Shown piece by piece: positions 24,646 to 35,200 of a stretch of 64,000 nt of DNA. Within the stretch, counting starts at the first letter, position 1. The number at the start of each line of letters is the position of its first letter. Made by a program: the position numbers and the translations under genes. The notes beneath the pieces were generated by a model, which searched no databases, was not told the DNA's origin, and saw nothing but the letters and a program-made list of their open reading frames with translations. Source of the DNA: Pterobdella sp. o SKG-2022 (taxonomy: Eukaryota; Annelida; Clitellata; Hirudinida; Piscicolidae); contig OZ038321.1 in assembly GCA_964035795.1 (NCBI GenBank), forward strand, positions 11,559,093 to 11,623,092. The letters are read 5' to 3'.

Positions 24646-24756
24646 AGGAGTTTATTTTATTCCATGAAGCTTTTCGTAAGATGAACTTACATTATCAAGT
24701 GGAGGTACAAATATTTTATATATTATTTGTACCTTCATGGAATAAAATAAACTCCT
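24646..24756. repeat. MITE-like palindrome, unit 2 copy
   Basis: This is the 5101-bp-shifted copy of 19545-19655, with arms 24646-24669 and 24733-24756. The other palindrome is copied at 23742-23797. Confidence 0.8.
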
Positions 24757-26025
24757 TAAAGTGAATATTTACGTTTGGCTCAAAGAATTAAAATATTACT
24801 ACCAACACATTCAACAGCAAAGCTTTTCTAAAAGAATAATTAATGTTTTAATAGATATTTTTTGAGGTCTAAAAATATTAATCCATTCCTTCAAGTGTAA
24901 CATAATGTTGGATAAGAAGATTTTATCTGAATTGGCAATATATGAACCACGCACTTTCCAGGTAGTTTATTAATACTAGATAAAATCATCACAAGTTGTA
25001 AAAGCATCTATTTTTGTTTTATTAGTTGTTTGAATAGAATTCTACATTATTTCGTCACGAGTGTTATTATAAGTAATCGACCTAATACATATTCATGGTT
25101 AACAGAGTTTGACTGGGATTTCAAAGCAGAAACTTCTGGAGGATGGTGAAGAATATGATAATATCAAGCATATTTAATTTCATTTTTTATAGTTGGTTTT
25201 TTATATTAGATTTAATTTCTACAAAATTTTATCGCAATTGTTGTAATTTTTTTTGGCCCATGAATAAAAATTTGAAATCAATGTTATGTTGATTGGATTT
25301 TCACACTTTGCTGTCAAAATTAACAATGATATACCAAATTAATTTTTAATTATTAAACAGAATTATTTAAAAGTCAACTGTTTTGATAAACAATGCTTTC
25401 CAAAATATAATTATAGAACTTAGTGATGAAAATTAATAAGTAAGGTTCTAATAGTTATTTGTTGAACTTAACTTTTGACGAATAATAATCGGAGTTGAAA
25501 CAATGCACTGATTTGTATGATTCTTGCCATTTTCAACTTTTTCTCTAAAAGCCACATGTCCACGATTAATATCAAACTAATTTTGCCTTCAAAAAAAATA
25601 ATACAGAAGGCTCTCAAAAAAGAACCTCAAATTGTCCGGTTTTTTGGAAATTCCGAAAAAGTGAAGGTTTTCTGAAATCGTAGTGCATCCACCGAATTTT
25701 TTTCAACATCTCACTCAGTGTCTGTTGCTTAACCAGTTTTAGCTTCATTTTGATAAGTCTACTTTAGAAGCAAATAATCTTCATCGTTACTTCAGTTACA
25801 AAACTTTATGTTTAGATTTGCTAGAAGGTTAGCTGCCAATTTGATTAATTCAATACTAAATAAATTTTTTTAAAATTTCACTTTTTCTATTACTTTTCAT
25901 TTGTTTTTGTGGGTTTAACTATATCAATAGTTTTCAAGTCTATGTAGTGAAGTGCTACAAAATGATTTTTATCTATATTCATCCACTCAAAGAAAAATTT
26001 TTTTGAATATTTATTTATGCCTATC

Positions 26026-26991
26026 ACTTCTAGCCGGGACATATGCCACCAACAAAAAATCTTCAGCCATTTCTGTCCTGGGTGAGCGTTTCCAACTGTC
26101 CCCATGTGAGAGCCATCTTCTTGACTTCAGTTTCTACGTCACGTCGCCATGTGATCCGTGGTCTGCCTCTCTTTCTTTTTTCGTTAAGATTCCATTTGAG
26201 AGCTTATCTGGCTATGCTAGTGGACAGTTTTTGTAAGGTATGTTCTATTCAACTCCAGGGGCGTTGTTGAAGCTCCACGGCAACCGGCTTTTGTCTGGTG
26301 CGTTACCAAAGCTCTTCATCTCTGATGGTTTCCGGTTAATGAATCTAAAAAATCCTATTTAGATAAGTATTAATGAAAGTCTAGATTTTCTTTGTGGTCT
26401 CTCTAGACTCCGCTCCATACAGTAGAAGAGGCTCCACATTGGAGTTGAATAACCTGATCTTGGTTTTTTCTGTTGAACCTTCAGGTGCCCACACGTTTTT
26501 AATTTGCAGGAAAACTGCTCTAGCCTTTCCGTTTCTTATCTTCACGTCTGCCACTGTTCCTCCCCGTTTATCAACGGTACTGCCAAGATGGGTGAAACTC
26601 TCCATTTCTTCTGATGGTTGTCCTGTCAGCGTGATAGGAGTTGAATCGGCAGTATTCACTTTAAGAATGTTGGTTTTTTTTGATGTATGTTCAGACTAAG
26701 TTTTCTGGAGGTTTCTGCTACCGTTTTTGTTTTCTCTTGCATCTGTTGCTGAGTATGCGCAAGAAGGTCTAAATTGTCAGCAAAATCTAGTTCGTCCAAT
26801 TGTGTTGAAGAAGACCACTGAATACCGTTTTTTTATGTGCGGTAGCTGTTGTCATAACCAGTCTATAGCCAGCAGGAACAAGGATGGAGACTGTTAGCAG
26901 TTCTCGACGGCATAGCTCTGACACTAACCCGGTACCATCGCCCACAACGAGGAGGTCAGGATTTGACTTCATGGAGATGTGTATTAAGTAA
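26026..26991 (-). mobile_element. Non-LTR retrotransposon relic, unit 2 copy
   Basis: Copy of 20925-21890 with the same stops and frameshifts. It moved with the segmental duplication and not by retrotransposition. Confidence 0.8.
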
Positions 26992-27451
26992 TGATTCTTA
27001 ATTATAGTTTTTGATTGAATTTCTATATAACAATATTTACAATTAATTCTTTCGCTGAAGTTTAAAGATAAGGCAAAACATATCAAAAATCATAGCTTTT
27101 GTTCTCAATTAATGTAATGAAAAAACTTCTCATTTGATGTTTTGTGTGGAAATATATGCAATGTAGTAAAACGGTTTTTATAATTCGTTAACTTAGATTA
27201 AGTATCTGACAAATACGATTGTTGTTCACTTGATAATATAAGATCTTTTTAAAAAAACTTTGTCTTTTTGTGTTATTTGCCTATTCTACTCCAATAAAAA
27301 ATAGGTGTTTATCATTGGCGTAATTAAGAATTATTAATAGCAAGACTTATTTGAAATTAGTCATGAAGTTGTTTATTCAAAACTCAACCTGAGTCATAAC
27401 AAACAAAACAATAAAGAAATTTCAGGTCGTCATTCTATTGTATTCGCAGAC

Positions 27452-27459
27452 TATATAAG
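27452..27459 (+). promoter_or_regulatory. TATA box of peptide gene copy 2
   Basis: TATATAAG, 69 bases before the ATG at 27521, identical in position to copy 1. Confidence 0.7.
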
Positions 27460-27520
27460 CAGGTGAAACATCGAGAACAAGTATCAAAAGCTTGAAGTTC
27501 GAATTCAAAGACTCCAAATA

Positions 27521-28088
27521 ATGTATTTCAAAAGTTCAACATTCCTGGTGCTTTTGAGCGCTGTTCTTCTGGCCTCTTTGGGAGTGAGTTTTTAGAAATA
27601 AAATTTTTTTTTCAATTGAAACTGAAACAGTGAAGTTATTTAATAAATATATAAACTTTCAATGGTTGTGTGTCATATTGAACACTGGTCATCAAACTTC
27701 ACAGGCGTTTACAGAGGCTCACAGAGGACGTTGGGGAAGGAGACAACCCACTGAATTTCCTCCACCCCACCTCGTTGACTTGTTGGTGTGCGTGTTCAAC
27801 AACACTCAACCTACTCCTGGTTTTAACTTTTCAGCAGAAGCCTTCAAAGAGCTTTTGAGTCAATTCACAGCTGAGACTTTTCCTTGTGGCAGAGAAAGAA
27901 GGAGAAAAGGAGGAGATGATGATAGTTATGACAGTGATGACAGAGACCATTCCACGTTTTCTCCCATGGCATCTTTCTCACCCGGTGCTCCCGATGGTCA
28001 AGGACAAGATAACAATGGAAACGAACGACCACCTCAAGGCGGTCCTCGAATGGGAGGAAGAAGAGGCAGATCTGGCAGAAGATTCTGA
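27521..28088 (+). CDS. Secreted charged peptide, copy 2 (identical to copy 1)
   Basis: Exon 1 is 27521-27583 and exon 2 is 27705-28088. The predicted 148-residue product, the splice sites, the TATA box and the 3' region are the same as in copy 1, because the whole 5101-bp unit was duplicated. Both copies appear intact, so dosage would be doubled if the duplication is real and not an assembly error. Confidence 0.8.
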
Positions 28089-28554
28089 AGCTTTCATATC
28101 TATTGAACTAATTTCTTATAATTTATATGCTTAGTTTGTTTTGAATTGCTTTAATTAAGTTTATTGGACTATTCATATTCCCATTCCAAACCATTTCGAC
28201 ATGGACCCATCTGGTCCTTCAAACCACCAGACGACAAATTTTTTTTGAATAAAATTCAATAAAATTTTTTTGTTTTATTCAAAAAAATGAAACTGTAAAG
28301 TTTTTTCTTGTTTCTTGATCTCTACAATTTTCCAAGGTATTCTTCTTAAATCTTCTACATAACTCCTCTTTTTCATTTCCATGCAAAATCTTTTTTTTCA
28401 TACTGGTCTTTTCTTTTTGAGCTCTTTCCCTTCTGCTCCACTTTTTTACTCTCATTGACTTTTTTTGCAAATCTCTCAAAACCTTTTTTCTATAGATCTG
28501 TGCCAAATTTTTCAAAAGCAGCTGAAATAGCCCTCATTACTATTCATTTTTTCT

Positions 28555-30660
28555 CCTTCCTTTCTCTTAACTATTTTAACCTAGAAATTTTTTTTCAACC
28601 GAAATGTTTTTATTTATAAAATGAAATGTTATTATTAAGGCCTCCTATACAAATTGAGTTTTCTTTGAAAATAACCATTCGTTTATAGCTGAAAGCCAAT
28701 GTGAGGGTTGTTAAATTGTAATTGTGTTAAGGTTTTCAAGAATGCCCAAGACTTTTTTTCCTCAAACTAAGTCTCCCAACAAACACGATCTTTTGAATGC
28801 TCAATGACATTGAATAGTTTTTGGACTAGGCTTTATGGTAATTTTTAAACTAAACCTAGAATTTAGCAATAATAAACTTTTTTTAATACACACACTCTTT
28901 TGAAGTCTTGTTCTATAATAATGTATGAAAAGTTTACTAGCTAAGAAAATGACTAAAACATGAATTTTCAAATATTTACTCAAAAAATGCAGAATTTCAT
29001 AAAATTATCTTTTGGTAAAACTTCCATAAGTTTTCAGCAATACATCTCAGGGCTTAAGTATATGAGAATGAAGGTTTTCATACCTACCTCCCGAAGAGAC
29101 AAACATGCTTACATCATATTCAAAATAAGACTTTATATTTAATGAAATATATTTGTTTATTCAAATACTTTTCAAATTATTCAAAATTTCAAATGTCAAT
29201 TTTTATAATATATTCATGGTTTTGATTAACACTAGGGTTGTTACCTTAACTTTATTGAACTAACATGGATTTTTAAGCATTTTATTTGAGCTTACACTTT
29301 CAATATGATCAAATAATTATTATGTTCATAAAAAACTTCTCGGAATGGAATAAACTTTTAAGAGTGTTTTAGTTTAAATATATAATATTAACTTATTTAT
29401 GAAAATGTTATTTGTGATGAGTTTGCAGGTTTTAATCACTTATATGGAACTAATATCACCAATGAAGTTTGTACATTTTTGTAAAATATTTTTTAAAATA
29501 ATTTCGAACTAAATATTTTGGCTTTTTAACGTAAGTACAGAAGCATTTAATATCAATTCAGCTAAAGAAGGTTTGCTTGGCATTGTAGTTAACGACGTCA
29601 GACATGAAGTCCATAAGCACCTGTTTAAATTGTAAGTCAAAACCAAAAGCACAATTATAAAATGAAGTTATTATGTAACCATTTAGAAATAAATGCTTTC
29701 ACCAAATTCACTGTCCCATTCAGACTCCACAAAGTTGCAAGGCCTCTCACGTTAGTTATCCAGGTGGGTTCAAGCAAGTTATTAAAGGAAATAATATATA
29801 TTTCTAACATGAATTTTACCAGTAAACTTCAAATTATGAAGATTTATATGAACGCATAAAAAATTTCTAAATAAAAATTTTTTCTACGTTTGTTTATAAA
29901 TTCTCATAATTTCAAGGTTACTGGTAAAAGTTTACAAAAGAACATACGATGTCTGTAAAAATACTTCTATCATGACATTCAGTGGCTGTTACGTGTTAAA
30001 ATGTTGTTATGCGTTTAAATGTTGTTATGTGTTATTGTATATGTTATGTTTTATGGTAATTAATGAATATTAGTATGTTTTTGTTTTTAAAAATTTTATG
30101 ATTGGTTCCTTCGGCTTCAATCCTATTTGTCAGTGAATAAAACATTTTGCTTTCTATAGTAAGCAAAAAGTGCTTGTCTAACGATGGTACATGTTGAATA
30201 AAACAGAAAAGACTAGAAATATTTCTAAATTATTTTTATTCTCAAAAAAACTTTCAAACGAATAAATGTGTTTGGTTGAACTTCTTAGTTTAAAAGATGA
30301 GGAATCAAAAAAATAATTAAAGTTTATCTTAAGCTGAATTTGTATCAAACTTTAAATTTAATTTGAAAAATCTTTTTGAATCAAAATTACTTAACAAAAT
30401 CAATAAACTATCACAAACATTGATATTTAACTTCTGCACTTAGTTTTTATGAGTTTTCAATCTAAACTTCAATTGATTATGACAGAAAGGGCGTTATGAG
30501 AAAGGCTTTTGATTACTCATAAATAATAAGGGATTAAGAATACTCAAAGTTGAAAGCAATGATATTGTTTTCTATAGAATGACAAAACAATATTTTTTTT
30601 CAAAGAAGGTTAAGAGATTATACTATGATCAAAGAGATTAAAATCATGATCATCAAACAC
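28555..30660. other. AT-rich spacer between the duplication and peptide copy 3
   Basis: I see no gene. Short open frames at 28801-28983 (minus), 28960-29142 (plus) and 29662-29859 (plus) are AT-driven and have no domain or splice context. A small GTTATG-rich direct repeat occurs at about 29990-30050. Confidence 0.5.
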
Positions 30661-30668
30661 TATATAAA
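30661..30668 (+). promoter_or_regulatory. TATA box of peptide gene copy 3
   Basis: TATATAAA lies 64 bases before the ATG at 30725. The surrounding promoter sequence differs from that of copies 1, 2 and 4. Confidence 0.6.
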
Positions 30669-30724
30669 TATGTAAAATCATCAATCGTGGTTAGACTTTA
30701 TTTCGAGACAACTTGAAATTGAAA

Positions 30725-31347
30725 ATGGTGGCCAATAAGTTAGCAATTGTGACTGTTGTGATGCTGGCTTACAGTGGAGTAAGTTTATTTAGAAAATTTT
30801 TTCTTCTAATCGATTAAATTCGATATAACCTTGTGAAATTCAATAAAAGGTATCAGAGGCTCGCAGAGGACGATGGGGAAAAAGACCACCCACTGAATTT
30901 CCTCCATCTCACCTCGTTGACTTGTTGGTGTGCGTGTTCAACAACACTCAACCTACTCCTGGTTTTGACTTTTCAGCAAAAGCCTTCAAAGAGCTTTTGA
31001 GTCAATTTACGGCTGAAACATTTCCTTGTGGCAGAGAAAGAAGGAGAGAAGGAGGAGATGATGATAGTTTTGACAGTTATGACAAAGACTATACTACGTT
31101 TTCTCCCATGGTATCTTTCTCAACTGGGGCTTCTAATGGTCAAGGACAAGATAACAATAGAAATGGTTCTCCACAAGGTACTGGCTGGGATGGTAGAAGG
31201 GAGAGTGGAGACAGTGATGTCAATGATAACAATAGTAATGATGATAGTAATGATGATAGTAATGACGATAGTGATAGCGACTCAAGCTCCTCTGGAAGAC
31301 AAAGGGGTCCGAGAGGAGGAAGAAGAGGTTTCCGTAGAAGAAATTGA
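30725..31347 (+). CDS. Secreted charged peptide, copy 3 (diverged, acidic repeat expansion)
   Basis: Exon 1 (30725-30778) encodes a different signal peptide, MVANKLAIVTVVMLAYSG, and ends at GGA/GTAAGT. Exon 2 (30850-31347) begins after AAAAG, phase 0, giving 183 residues. The first 65 or so residues of exon 2 match copy 1 closely, including both cysteines and ERRREGGDDDS. The tail carries an expanded Asn-Asp-Asp-Ser repeat (SNDDSNDDSNDDSDSDS) before the basic end (GGRRGFRRRN). The acceptor is weak in pyrimidines, but the homology and phase support it. This copy stands outside the 5101-bp unit and has its own TATA box. Confidence 0.78.
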
Positions 31348-31974
31348 ATGTTTCAATTTCAATTTTCTCATTTGAAAACTAGTTTTATGAAAGTTTAATC
31401 AAATTGTTAGAATGTTGGACTACTTTGAAAACAAATTTTTTAAAAGATCTGTTTTTCTGTCTAAAAATTAATTTCCAAAACTAGTTGTAGTTGGTGCATT
31501 CAAATAAAGTTATCAATAACAATTTTGTATGAAATAAATAATAATCGTAACAATACAAAAAGAAAACTGAAATATATAAACAAGCAAACTTCAAAATTTA
31601 AAGTATTTTCGAAGACATAAATGATAATTTATTCAAAATAATTTTCACATTTATTCATTCAAATAAAAATAATTTGACACGGTTCTTATAATTTTTTAAT
31701 CGAAATCCGTAGGATTGAAAAGTCTTAAGACCGAAAAAAAAGATTATCATCGAGTTCACTTTCATTCAACGCCTTATTAGTTGTTTGATAAACATTAATA
31801 CTTCATATTGATCAAAAACGACTGTTTGAAAATCCACAAATGAAATACAATATATACACCACAATAATGAATATGATTGTAGTGGCATTAACTTCAAGAG
31901 TTTCCAGGCCACTAAATTATTATACGAAAATTAAAAATAAAGAAGAAAGTAAAAAACTAAAAATCAAATAATAT
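31348..31974. other. 3' flank of peptide copy 3
   Basis: No gene is seen. AATAAA-like signals occur near 31504 and 31534 and could serve copy 3. The remainder is AT-rich up to the LINE relic. Confidence 0.45.
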
Positions 31975-33170
31975 CTAAAATTTATACACCATAAGATCTC
32001 GAATAAAGATAAGGTTTGAGGTTCCTTCGAAAAGAGTTTTTAGAAACAGAAAATCTAAGCTTTTTGGGGAGGTTGTTTCACAGGGTAGGGCAGGTTACAT
32101 AAAACATTTTCTGCCCTATGGTCTTAAGCTTAGATTTACCTGGAGCAACCTTAAGAAAACTAGCAGGTCTCAGTTTCTGCTTACCCCGAATGCTTGATAG
32201 CATCTCAACATTTTTTGACAAGTAGGCTGGACCTTCAATACCAGAGCTGACGCCAACGTCTTCAAAAACTCTATACTCAACAAATCCTTGATTGATTTCA
32301 TTTGCCTCAAGGAGGTAAAACCACCCTTTAATACCATGTTGATATGAGTCTTCATAGAAAGGTTCCTATCCAACCACACACCATTAATAGTCTAAACATT
32401 TTTGGAAAGAATAATGCTATTTGCCACTATTTTCACTGAACGATTCGGAATTTTATGACTGCTTCTGCCATTGGAAAACCAAATGGCTTCAGTCTTTGAG
32501 AAATTCAATTTCAAGTGATCAGCTTCCATTCAACATTAATATCATCAATGTACTCAAACAAACTTACTTGCAAAGCAAGGGACTTTTCATATCTGCAATG
32601 GCCATTGGGAGTTGAGATACCTGCGTTCAAGCTTCCTTTTGAAAAGTTTTGTATCACGACATTCCTTGTCAAACCAAGGGTCAGATGGTCTTTGTCTAAT
32701 TCTTAATGTCTTTAATGGATTGAGGTTGTCTAGAATAGCGGTTAATGTATTATTATATAATTCAATAGCTGTTTCTAAACCAACATCAGTAGGACTATTA
32801 GATACTGGAGATTCAGCAATTTTGGACATGAAAAGTTTAGTGTCAAGAAAGTTCCAACACCTAGTCTTCAGCTGTCTATAGATAAGTAGAGGTTCGACTG
32901 TTACATGACCAAATAAGAAGTTTATGGTCAGAGTTGCCAGTTTCAATATAGTCAATGACTAAACTGGTTTTCGAGGCAACATCGTCAAACCAACCACCCT
33001 GCCTGTGAGTTGGTTTATTGACAGAAGATTCAAAACCATGTGAGCTCAAAAGCTCAAAATACTTCTGGGCATTTGTGTCGTCTGGAGATTCTGAGTGGAA
33101 ATTGAAGTCACCAAGGATGAAGAAATCTTCATTGTAGGTTGCCATTATAAATCAAATAAGATTTTAAAAA
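31975..33170 (-). mobile_element. CR1/L2-type LINE relic, internally deleted
   Basis: In minus-strand order, 33145-32876 encodes an endonuclease piece (FFILGDFNFHSESPDDTN) with the G-D-F-N-x-H motif. Next, 32955-32587 gives the linker before the RT (LYNNTLTAILDNLNPLKT, then PSDPWFDKECRDTK). Then 32379-32170 gives an RT-end piece, and 32160-31978 the C-terminal tail (TIGQKMFYVTCPTL, stop, NNLPKKLRFSVSKNSFRR). In the tail a Trp codon in the family's L-W-N-N/S-L-P motif has become TGA. Most of the RT palm is deleted. The tail ends with TAA at about 31978. Confidence 0.85.
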
Positions 33171-33590
33171 AATGCTTTGATACTGTTTGGTCAGCTAAAC
33201 GATAGCCTTGTTGTGTGATCTTTATCTTTTTACTGAAATGCTGGATGAGATTAAAATAAGGAATATAAAAAAACTCATTTTTGTTTAAATGGTATTCACG
33301 AAGATATTCTGAATCATCAGATTAAAAAGTTTTTTCCATTCCATTTGACACTGTCACCCATGTTTTTTAAGACAAAAGCTATCGTTAAAAAACGTGTAAT
33401 AAGGTTTTGGGAGAAATGAGAGAATAACTAAGTATTAAGAACATGTTTAATTATTTTTGCTTTGTAATTATACAATATTGAACTTCAATTGTGAACTCAG
33501 TTATAAACAACATTTAATGAAAAAACATTCCAACTAAACACTACTAAATATGTGTTGTTTTGAATAATATGTAACGACTTGACATGAGTC
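33171..33590. other. Spacer left of peptide copy 4
   Basis: AT-rich, without a coding signal. Similarity to the upstream region of copies 1 and 2 begins at about 33590. Confidence 0.45.
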
Positions 33591-33638
33591 ACTACAAATA
33601 AAGAAAGGTCATGTCGTCCCTCTATTGTCTTCGCAGAC

Positions 33639-33646
33639 TATATAAA
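33639..33646 (+). promoter_or_regulatory. TATA box of the broken peptide copy 4
   Basis: TATATAAA, 69 bases before the ATG, in the same flank (TTCGCAGAC) as copies 1 and 2. The promoter looks preserved although the gene is broken. Confidence 0.55.
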
Positions 33647-33707
33647 CAGAAGAAACATCGAGAATAAGTATCAAAAACTTGAAGTTCGAATTCACAGACT
33701 CCGAATA

Positions 33708-34275
33708 ATGTATTTCAAAAATTCAACATCATTGGTGCTTTTGAGTGCTGTCCTTCTAACCTCTTTGGGAGGGGAGTTTATAGTTATATAATTTTCTTAT
33801 GAGTTGAAACTGAAAATTAAATTTTTTGATGAATAAATAAACTTTTATTAGTTGTGTGCCATGTTTTAATCACTGGTCATCAAACTTCACAGGCGTTTAC
33901 AGAGGCTCACAGAGGACGTTGGGGAAGGAGACAACCCACTGAATTTTCTCCATCTCACCTCGTTGACTTGTTGGTGTGCGTGTTCAACAACACTCAACCT
34001 ACTCCTGGTTTTAACTTTTCAGCAGAAGCCTTCAAAGAGCTTTTGAGTCAATTCACAGCTGAGACTTTTCCTTGTGGCAGAGAAAGAAGGAGAAAAGGAA
34101 GAGATGATGATAGTTCTGACAGTGATGACAGAGACCATTCCACGTTTCCTCCCATGGCTTATTCACAACTGGTGCTCTCGATGGTCAAGGACAAGGGAAC
34201 AATGGAAACGTACAACCACCTCAAGGCCGTCCTCGAATAAGAGAAAGAAGAGGCAGATCTGGCAGAAGATTCTAA
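33708..34275 (+). pseudogene. Secreted charged peptide, copy 4 (donor lost, frameshift)
   Basis: Exon 1 starts at 33708 and keeps a good signal peptide (MYFKNSTSLVLLSAVLLTSL). The donor that reads GGA/GTGAGT in copy 1 is GGA/GGGGAG here, so the GT is gone and the frame runs into a stop soon after. Exon 2 begins at 33893 after an intact acceptor. It matches copy 1 well until about 34157-34171, where one base is missing, and then ends early at 34240 in the wrong frame. The ancestral stop position is at 34273-34275 as TAA. Homology continues to about 34420. It is probably a pseudogene, unless a cryptic donor and the altered tail are used. Confidence 0.75.
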
Positions 34276-34420
34276 AGCTTCCATATCCATTGAACAAACC
34301 TTTTATAGTTTATATGCTTAGTTTGTTTTGAATTGCTTTAATTAAGTTTTTTGGACTATTCATATTCCCATTCCAAACCATTTTGACATGGACCCATCTG
34401 GTCCTTCAAACCATCAGACG

Positions 34421-34832
34421 AAAAGTTTTGTTTAAAGTTTGACTGCCTTCAATTTTTTCTCACAAACATTTTTTCTCTTACTGAGTTTTAGTGCATCACG
34501 ATAACTAACTTCATGAACAAAAAATAAAAAAGTATTAGAAATTTTTATTTCTGTTATTCTCAAGCTCACACTCACCAGCTTATTAGATAATATTCAATGT
34601 CTTCAGACCACTTTTCTATTTACTTTTTACAATTTTTATCCCCAAAAAGCTTTTTAGCTTAAAATTCATATGAAATATGAAAAATATCATCGAAGAATTA
34701 TATCTCACTTGTTTTTGATATCAATTCAAAATTGATCCCAAATCAAATTCTAATAGTGCTTTCAAGCTCATACAATAGCCCCTGATTCGGCTGATCAAAT
34801 TCATTTGCATAGGCAAAAAATATTTTAAAATT
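34421..34832. other. Spacer between the convergent peptide copy 4 and the BCOR-like gene
   Basis: No gene is seen. The two transcription units converge here. Confidence 0.5.
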
Positions 34833-34838
34833 TTTATT
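34833..34838 (-). terminator. Probable poly(A) signal of the BCOR-like gene
   Basis: TTTATT on plus is AATAAA on minus, about 100 bases past the TGA at 34937-34935. Confidence 0.45.
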
Positions 34839-34934
34839 TTCATACAATTTTCAAGCTTTTTTTTATGAAATTACAACTGATACTTATTTTTTCTACCTAA
34901 CTCTATTAGATTTTCAGTATTGGAAACACCACGT

Positions 34935-35200
34935 TCAAAAAATTAAATTGCCGTTCCACATGTAAGGTTTTGGTATGTATAAAAAAATCTGAGTTGAAGG
35001 TGATAATGTAGTATCATATTCAGCTTTTTTAATCGTTTTCACAAACCCCATAAGACCGATACTATTCCATTCTCTTGGGTAGTTGGTTTCTGCCAAAAAA
35101 GGTGAAGAACGTGTTGCAAACAAAATTATTGTCAAAGATTTTAAAATTATTTTACACCCCTTTGAATTATACATTTTTAAGTCTTTGTAGTATTTCACGT
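34935..35200 (-). CDS. BCOR-like gene, last exon (C-terminal half of PUFD-like domain)
   Basis: A strong acceptor (TTTTTTGCTTTTCCGCAG) at 35201 opens 266 bases to TGA, phase 1 in. The translation reads [20 protein letters not shown], then [20 protein letters not shown] and [16 protein letters not shown]. By eye SLTIILFA aligns with the SASLLFS strand of the BCOR PUFD, and LMGFVKTI with its LVEFTNEI helix. The similarity is distant. The exon is certain as a coding exon; the PUFD reading is an inference. Confidence 0.7.

Larger units (their letters stand above)
23454..28554 (+). repeat. Tandem duplication unit 2 (5101 bp)
   Basis: This is a direct copy of 18353-23453, starting with no spacer. 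It ends at TTTTTTCT (28554), after which the sequence becomes unique (CCTTCC). All open frames in it have translations identical to those in unit 1. It carries its own palindromes, LINE fragment and peptide gene. Confidence 0.95.
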
